Positions 13,712-16,058 of a DNA stretch of 16,058 nt are shown piece after piece. The notes beneath the pieces are model-generated. The model had not been told where the DNA came from, searched no databases, and saw only the letters and a list, made by a program, of their open reading frames with translations. The DNA comes from JACPNA01 sp964429715 (GTDB lineage: Archaea > Nanobdellota > Nanobdellia > Woesearchaeales > GW2011-AR9). Location of the stretch: NCBI GenBank assembly GCA_964429715.1, contig CAYSCV010000026.1, forward strand, positions 1-16,058, given 5' to 3'. Every line of letters starts with the position of its first letter. Within the stretch, counting starts at the first letter, position 1. Position numbers and translations under genes: made by a program.

Positions 13712-14200
13712 ATGACTTTAAACCAAAAAGTATCAATACTCCCTTTAGTAGCACTTCTCAGCTGTTCAACCACCTACGCCAAACGCGATTATGACCAATA
13801 TCCAGAATATAAAGAGGAGATAGCATTATATAACTTAAGAGAAATAGCAAAAGATAGATGTACTCCTGAGTCCAACTTCATAAAGTTGATCCCCCGCTGC
13901 GAATCAATGAATTTTAAAGATGAAGAATTTGAATATAATTACAAAGGGTGTCATTCTTGGGTTGAGCGCCCTATCGCAACTTCCAGTGGAGGACAAACAT
14001 CCAAAGAGTGCACAGAGAAATTTAGCAAAACCTACACTTTTCATTGGGAAGACATCACCAAAATCATACCAAGCTCATACACTGTAAAAGTATGCACAAA
14101 AGACCAAGAAGACGGCACGGACATCGACATTTTCAGCAACGAACAACAAGCCTATGACTTCGCTGAAGCTTTAAACATTTATAGAAAATCAAAAAAATGA
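13712..14200 (+). CDS. Putative lipoprotein, 162 aa, cysteine-containing
   Basis: A signal peptide with a hydrophobic core ends in VALLSC (lipobox Cys18). The mature part is hydrophilic, rich in Lys, Glu, Asp and Tyr, with five more cysteines at 50, 63, 80, 100 and 128. It ends with a helix (NEQQAYDFAEALNIYRKSKK). No family is recognised. The gene is transcribed from the plus-side arm of the inverted-repeat promoter and ends in TGA. With one lipobox Cys plus five others it has the same cysteine count as the next gene, which may be a diverged paralogue. Confidence 0.75.
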   Translation: MTLNQKVSILPLVALLSCSTTYAKRDYDQYPEYKEEIALYNLREIAKDRCTPESNFIKLIPRCESMNFKDEEFEYNYKGCHSWVERPIATSSGGQTSKECTEKFSKTYTFHWEDITKIIPSSYTVKVCTKDQEDGTDIDIFSNEQQAYDFAEALNIYRKSKK

Positions 14201-14223
14201 ATGTGAACAATCACCCACCTAAA

Positions 14224-14234
14224 CCTTTAAAAAG
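14224..14234 (+). promoter_or_regulatory. TATA box of the 125-aa lipoprotein gene
   Basis: CCTTTAAAAAG is centred 26 bp before ATG 14255, consistent with a leaderless transcript separate from the upstream gene. Confidence 0.55.
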
Positions 14235-14254
14235 CCCTTCTCTTCAAAAATTCT

Positions 14255-14632
14255 ATGAAACACAACTTTCCCCTCTACCTCAGCACCTTGCTCCTCAGCT
14301 GCACAGCTACACCTCTGCAACCCCTCCCTCCCCCTACACCTCAAGAACAACAAGCAATCACTTTAGCTCAGATTGATCAGCAACTAAGCACCATCTGTGA
14401 AAAATATACCCTGAACGAAAAAGAGCTGCATTGCACCCTTCCTAAAGAACCATTCTACATCCACTGCCGCTGGGATGAAATAAAACAAACCTACTGTCAG
14501 GAGAGTAAACTAATACTAAATACCATACCTGATACAAAAACGATAAATACACCTAATCTTGAAACATGTAACACACTCAATTCAGAATTCAACACCTATC
14601 TTAGATTAGTAAATAAAAAGAACCCTCGCTAA
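14255..14632 (+). CDS. Putative lipoprotein, 125 aa, proline-rich linker
   Basis: A short signal peptide ends in TLLLSC (lipobox Cys16), followed by a Pro-rich tether (LQPLPPPTPQ, residues 21-30) that would space the domain from the membrane. The domain has cysteines at 48, 60, 71, 81 and 105. No family is recognised. It has its own TATA box 26 bp upstream. It is the fourth lipoprotein-like gene in 1.9 kb. The similar cysteine count to the preceding gene hints at common descent, but the sequences are too divergent to say by eye. Confidence 0.75.
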   Translation: MKHNFPLYLSTLLLSCTATPLQPLPPPTPQEQQAITLAQIDQQLSTICEKYTLNEKELHCTLPKEPFYIHCRWDEIKQTYCQESKLILNTIPDTKTINTPNLETCNTLNSEFNTYLRLVNKKNPR

Positions 14633-14638
14633 ATCTTC

Positions 14639-14855
14639 TCAAATAATCTGCACCTGAAACCGCTTCTCATCAATCGGCTCAATAGACACTTCCTGCCCTT
14701 TTTTCAAATGAAGAAACGACACAACTGATTTTGGAATCTTTACATCAAGTGCATTTCCTGATGTTCCAATACGCGTCTTGGCAGAAATACCCCAAATACC
14801 TTTTTGTTTTGCAATCTGTTCAATACGTTGAAAAGTATCTCCTCTAAAAAATCAT
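14639..14855 (-). pseudogene. AbrB/SpoVT-like DNA-binding protein, frame broken at T6 run
   Basis: Reading back from the TGA at 14639 gives IWGISAKTRIGTSGN, ALDVKIPKSVVSFLHL and KKGQEVSIEPIDEKRF, a clear AbrB/MazE swapped-hairpin domain of the antitoxin type. No ATG, GTG or TTG precedes it in frame before a stop. The nearest ATG (14855) is one base out of frame: it reads ATG ATT TTT TAG over a T6 run (plus-strand A6, 14846-14851). With one T fewer, about 71 codons would be continuous. Causes could be a homopolymer error, a real mutation, or +1 slippage at UUU-UAG. A purine-rich AGAGGAG (14839-14845) lies just after the run. It is the third gene of the HEPN/MNT operon, 5 bp after the MNT stop. 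Confidence 0.75.
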
Positions 14856-14860
14856 AAATT

Positions 14861-15448
14861 TTAGATTTTATGTAATTCCACCCCGCTCTTCAGAATTTCC
14901 ATAACGAATGGTTCTTTTTTCCGTTTGTTAAATTCCAACACATCCATCACGATGCACTGCACTACAAATCGTTTTTCATATTTTTGCGCAATCTCTTCTA
15001 TTAATAATTTTATGTTAGGCGTATTTTTCTCAACCAAAATCAATAAATCAATATCAGAACCCTCTTTCGCTTTACCTTTCGCAACCGAACCAAATAACCA
15101 AATCCCCCTCATCTTTTCTATCGATTTCAAACAATCAGATTCCACATTTGCAATCACCGACAACTTCTTTGGATCTATTCCTTGCAAAAACTTTTTTTCC
15201 GTATCATAAAATAACCCAACTGTTTTGATAAAGACATTATCCATTTTTAGTTTATACTTTTTACCACCTCGTACCTCAACATACACTAGTTCAAAATACT
15301 CTGCAGTACGCAATGCCAGACGTATCCCCTCCCGCCCTGCCCCGATGTACTGCTCAATTTCCAAAAACGAAAAAAAACGATTAGGAGATTGATATAACAG
15401 ACGTATAATCCTCAACAACACTTTATTTCCTAGAATTGTTTCAATCAT
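14861..15448 (-). CDS. Winged-helix plus MNT nucleotidyltransferase, HEPN-partner antitoxin type
   Basis: The N-terminal 70 residues look like a winged helix-turn-helix (KVLLRIIRLLYQSPNRFFSFLEIEQYIGAGREGIRLALRTAEYFELVYVEVRGGKKYKLK region). After a linker comes a minimal nucleotidyltransferase: GSVAKGKAKEGSDIDLLILVE at residues 120-140, with the GS motif at 119-121 and the two metal-binding Asp residues in SDID (132 and 134). In characterised HEPN-MNT pairs the MNT protein adds AMP to the HEPN toxin and silences it. Here the wHTH could also give operon autoregulation. It lies 3 nt after the second HEPN stop. The MNT motif is intact, unlike both neighbours. Confidence 0.88.
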   Translation of the reverse strand: MIETILGNKVLLRIIRLLYQSPNRFFSFLEIEQYIGAGREGIRLALRTAEYFELVYVEVRGGKKYKLKMDNVFIKTVGLFYDTEKKFLQGIDPKKLSVIANVESDCLKSIEKMRGIWLFGSVAKGKAKEGSDIDLLILVEKNTPNIKLLIEEIAQKYEKRFVVQCIVMDVLEFNKRKKEPFVMEILKSGVELHKI

Positions 15449-15451
15449 ATT

Positions 15452-15511
15452 TTACACATCCAACTCTTGTACAATCTGTAGAAACGGCTTCACAATCGTA
15501 TCTAAAAATTG
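15452..15511 (-). other. In-frame continuation of the HEPN gene beyond TGA
   Basis: After the TGA at 15512-15514 the same frame continues QFLDTIVKPFLQIVQELDV, then TAA at 15452-15454, 3 nt before the MNT ATG. The residues look like the end of the last HEPN helix, and the tight spacing to the next gene fits the second stop as the original one. Confidence 0.7.
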
Positions 15512-15958
15512 TCATGCTTTAATACTCTGCGCTTGTCTCGCTGCCTCTTGCTGTGAATGATAATAACTTTGTGCCACTCTTTCAGAACGTCCATGTCGTA
15601 ACATTGTTACAAGCAAATCTGGTTTTGGTTTAGAAAAAATTTCGAATTCTTCTTCAGCTTTATTCATCAATTCAATAATTCTCGTACGCGTAACCTCACG
15701 TATAATTTTCTCTTTAAATGCTTGTAATGTCACACTATGCGTATCTTCTTGTGGGATTTTTATACTAAAAACTTCACCTAAGTACTTTTTTGCCGCATTA
15801 TGCATCGAATAATAACCAAGCACAATCGCATTACGTGGATGTTTTTCCCAGAGCAATTCCGCACAATGCAAGTCATCAGTATACGCATAATCATGCCATT
15901 GTACATACACTTCTTTTTCCGTAATATCCATCAATTCCCATTTAGTAACAATTACCAT
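15512..15958 (-). CDS. HEPN-domain protein (toxin type), cut by in-frame TGA
   Basis: The 148-residue open part has HEPN features: a first helix pair, then NAIVLGYYSMHNAAKKYLGE (residues 43-62), a short polar break with H74, and a last helix RSERVAQSYYHSQQEAARQA. The string R127-x6-H134 fits the Rx4-6H ribonuclease motif in outline, though the motif position is not certain. Translation stops at TGA inside the predicted final helix; 19 further in-frame codons follow. HEPN toxins cleave RNA and are controlled by the MNT partner encoded downstream. TGA is an ordinary stop elsewhere here (uS4, uL13), so the code is standard. The start fits a TATA box at 15984-15993, 30 bp away. Whether the short product is active is unknown. 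Confidence 0.78.
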   Translation of the reverse strand: MVIVTKWELMDITEKEVYVQWHDYAYTDDLHCAELLWEKHPRNAIVLGYYSMHNAAKKYLGEVFSIKIPQEDTHSVTLQAFKEKIIREVTRTRIIELMNKAEEEFEIFSKPKPDLLVTMLRHGRSERVAQSYYHSQQEAARQAQSIKA

Positions 15959-15983
15959 ATTTAGTAAGAAAATACATTATACT

Positions 15984-15993
15984 ATATAAATAT
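15984..15993 (-). promoter_or_regulatory. TATA box of the HEPN/MNT/AbrB operon
   Basis: Minus-strand TATTTATATA, preceded by GTAA, is centred about 30 bp before ATG 15958. Nothing else is seen from here to the right edge. Confidence 0.55.
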
Positions 15994-16058
15994 TACTACA
16001 ATAAGTAATAAAAAAGTACTTAAAGCAGTAATAACTATTTTCACCAATTCCTCACTTT

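Noticed and set aside
15512..15514. TGA as a sense codon (Trp or selenocysteine) through a changed genetic code
   Set aside because: TGA ends uS4 and uL13 at ATGA overlaps in this window, so the code is standard. I see no SECIS-like element, though none can be excluded by eye.
15443..15517. 24-codon frame from the ATG overlapping the HEPN TGA (ATGA)
   Set aside because: The translation is cysteine-rich and shows no family features, whereas the frame continuous with HEPN reads as a natural helix end.

Overview
The window comes from a small-genome archaeon, most likely of the DPANN superphylum (Nanoarchaeota/Woesearchaeota/Pacearchaeota side). The evidence is an archaeal RNA-polymerase and ribosomal-protein operon (uS13, uS4, uS11, Rpo3, eL18, uL13, uS9, Rpo10), a separate rpoL, a primase that fuses the PriS catalytic core to a PriL-type Fe-S domain in one chain, AT-rich DNA, and many genes whose TATA box is centred about 25-30 bp before the start codon, as expected for leaderless transcripts. 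The lineage below DPANN is inferred.

Layout. Positions 1-884 (minus) hold a nitrilase-superfamily N-carbamoylputrescine amidase-like gene running off the left edge. Next is rpoL (1010-1279), whose 3' end is copied as a 40-bp direct repeat beyond a 121-bp hairpin-bearing segment; the copy supplies the end of the convergent Nudix gene (GDP-mannose hydrolase-like). Then come two hypothetical genes, the fused primase (3006-4646), a hypothetical gene, a uridine kinase and a further hypothetical gene. The ribosomal/RNAP operon occupies 6571-10499, behind a leader of about 105 nt that can fold into competing hairpins, and ends at T-rich DNA. After it lie a YbaK/ProX-type aminoacyl-tRNA deacylase, a crotonase-family gene broken by an out-of-frame internal deletion, a polytopic membrane protein, and four small cysteine-rich putative lipoproteins arranged around a divergent promoter with a 13-bp perfect inverted repeat.

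The right end (14639-15958, minus) is a HEPN/MNT toxin-antitoxin-type operon: a HEPN protein, a winged-helix plus minimal nucleotidyltransferase protein, and an AbrB/SpoVT-like DNA-binding protein. The HEPN frame is cut by a TGA and continues 19 codons in frame to a stop just before the next gene. The AbrB frame is separated from its only ATG by one base in a T6 run, read as UUU-UAG. These are decay, sequence error or recoding, and the sequence alone cannot decide.

Most of the window is housekeeping: transcription, translation, replication priming and nucleotide salvage. The accessory parts are the lipoprotein cluster, the toxin-antitoxin operon, the rpoL-tail duplication and several orphan small proteins. 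I see no tRNA, rRNA, CRISPR array or intact transposon.
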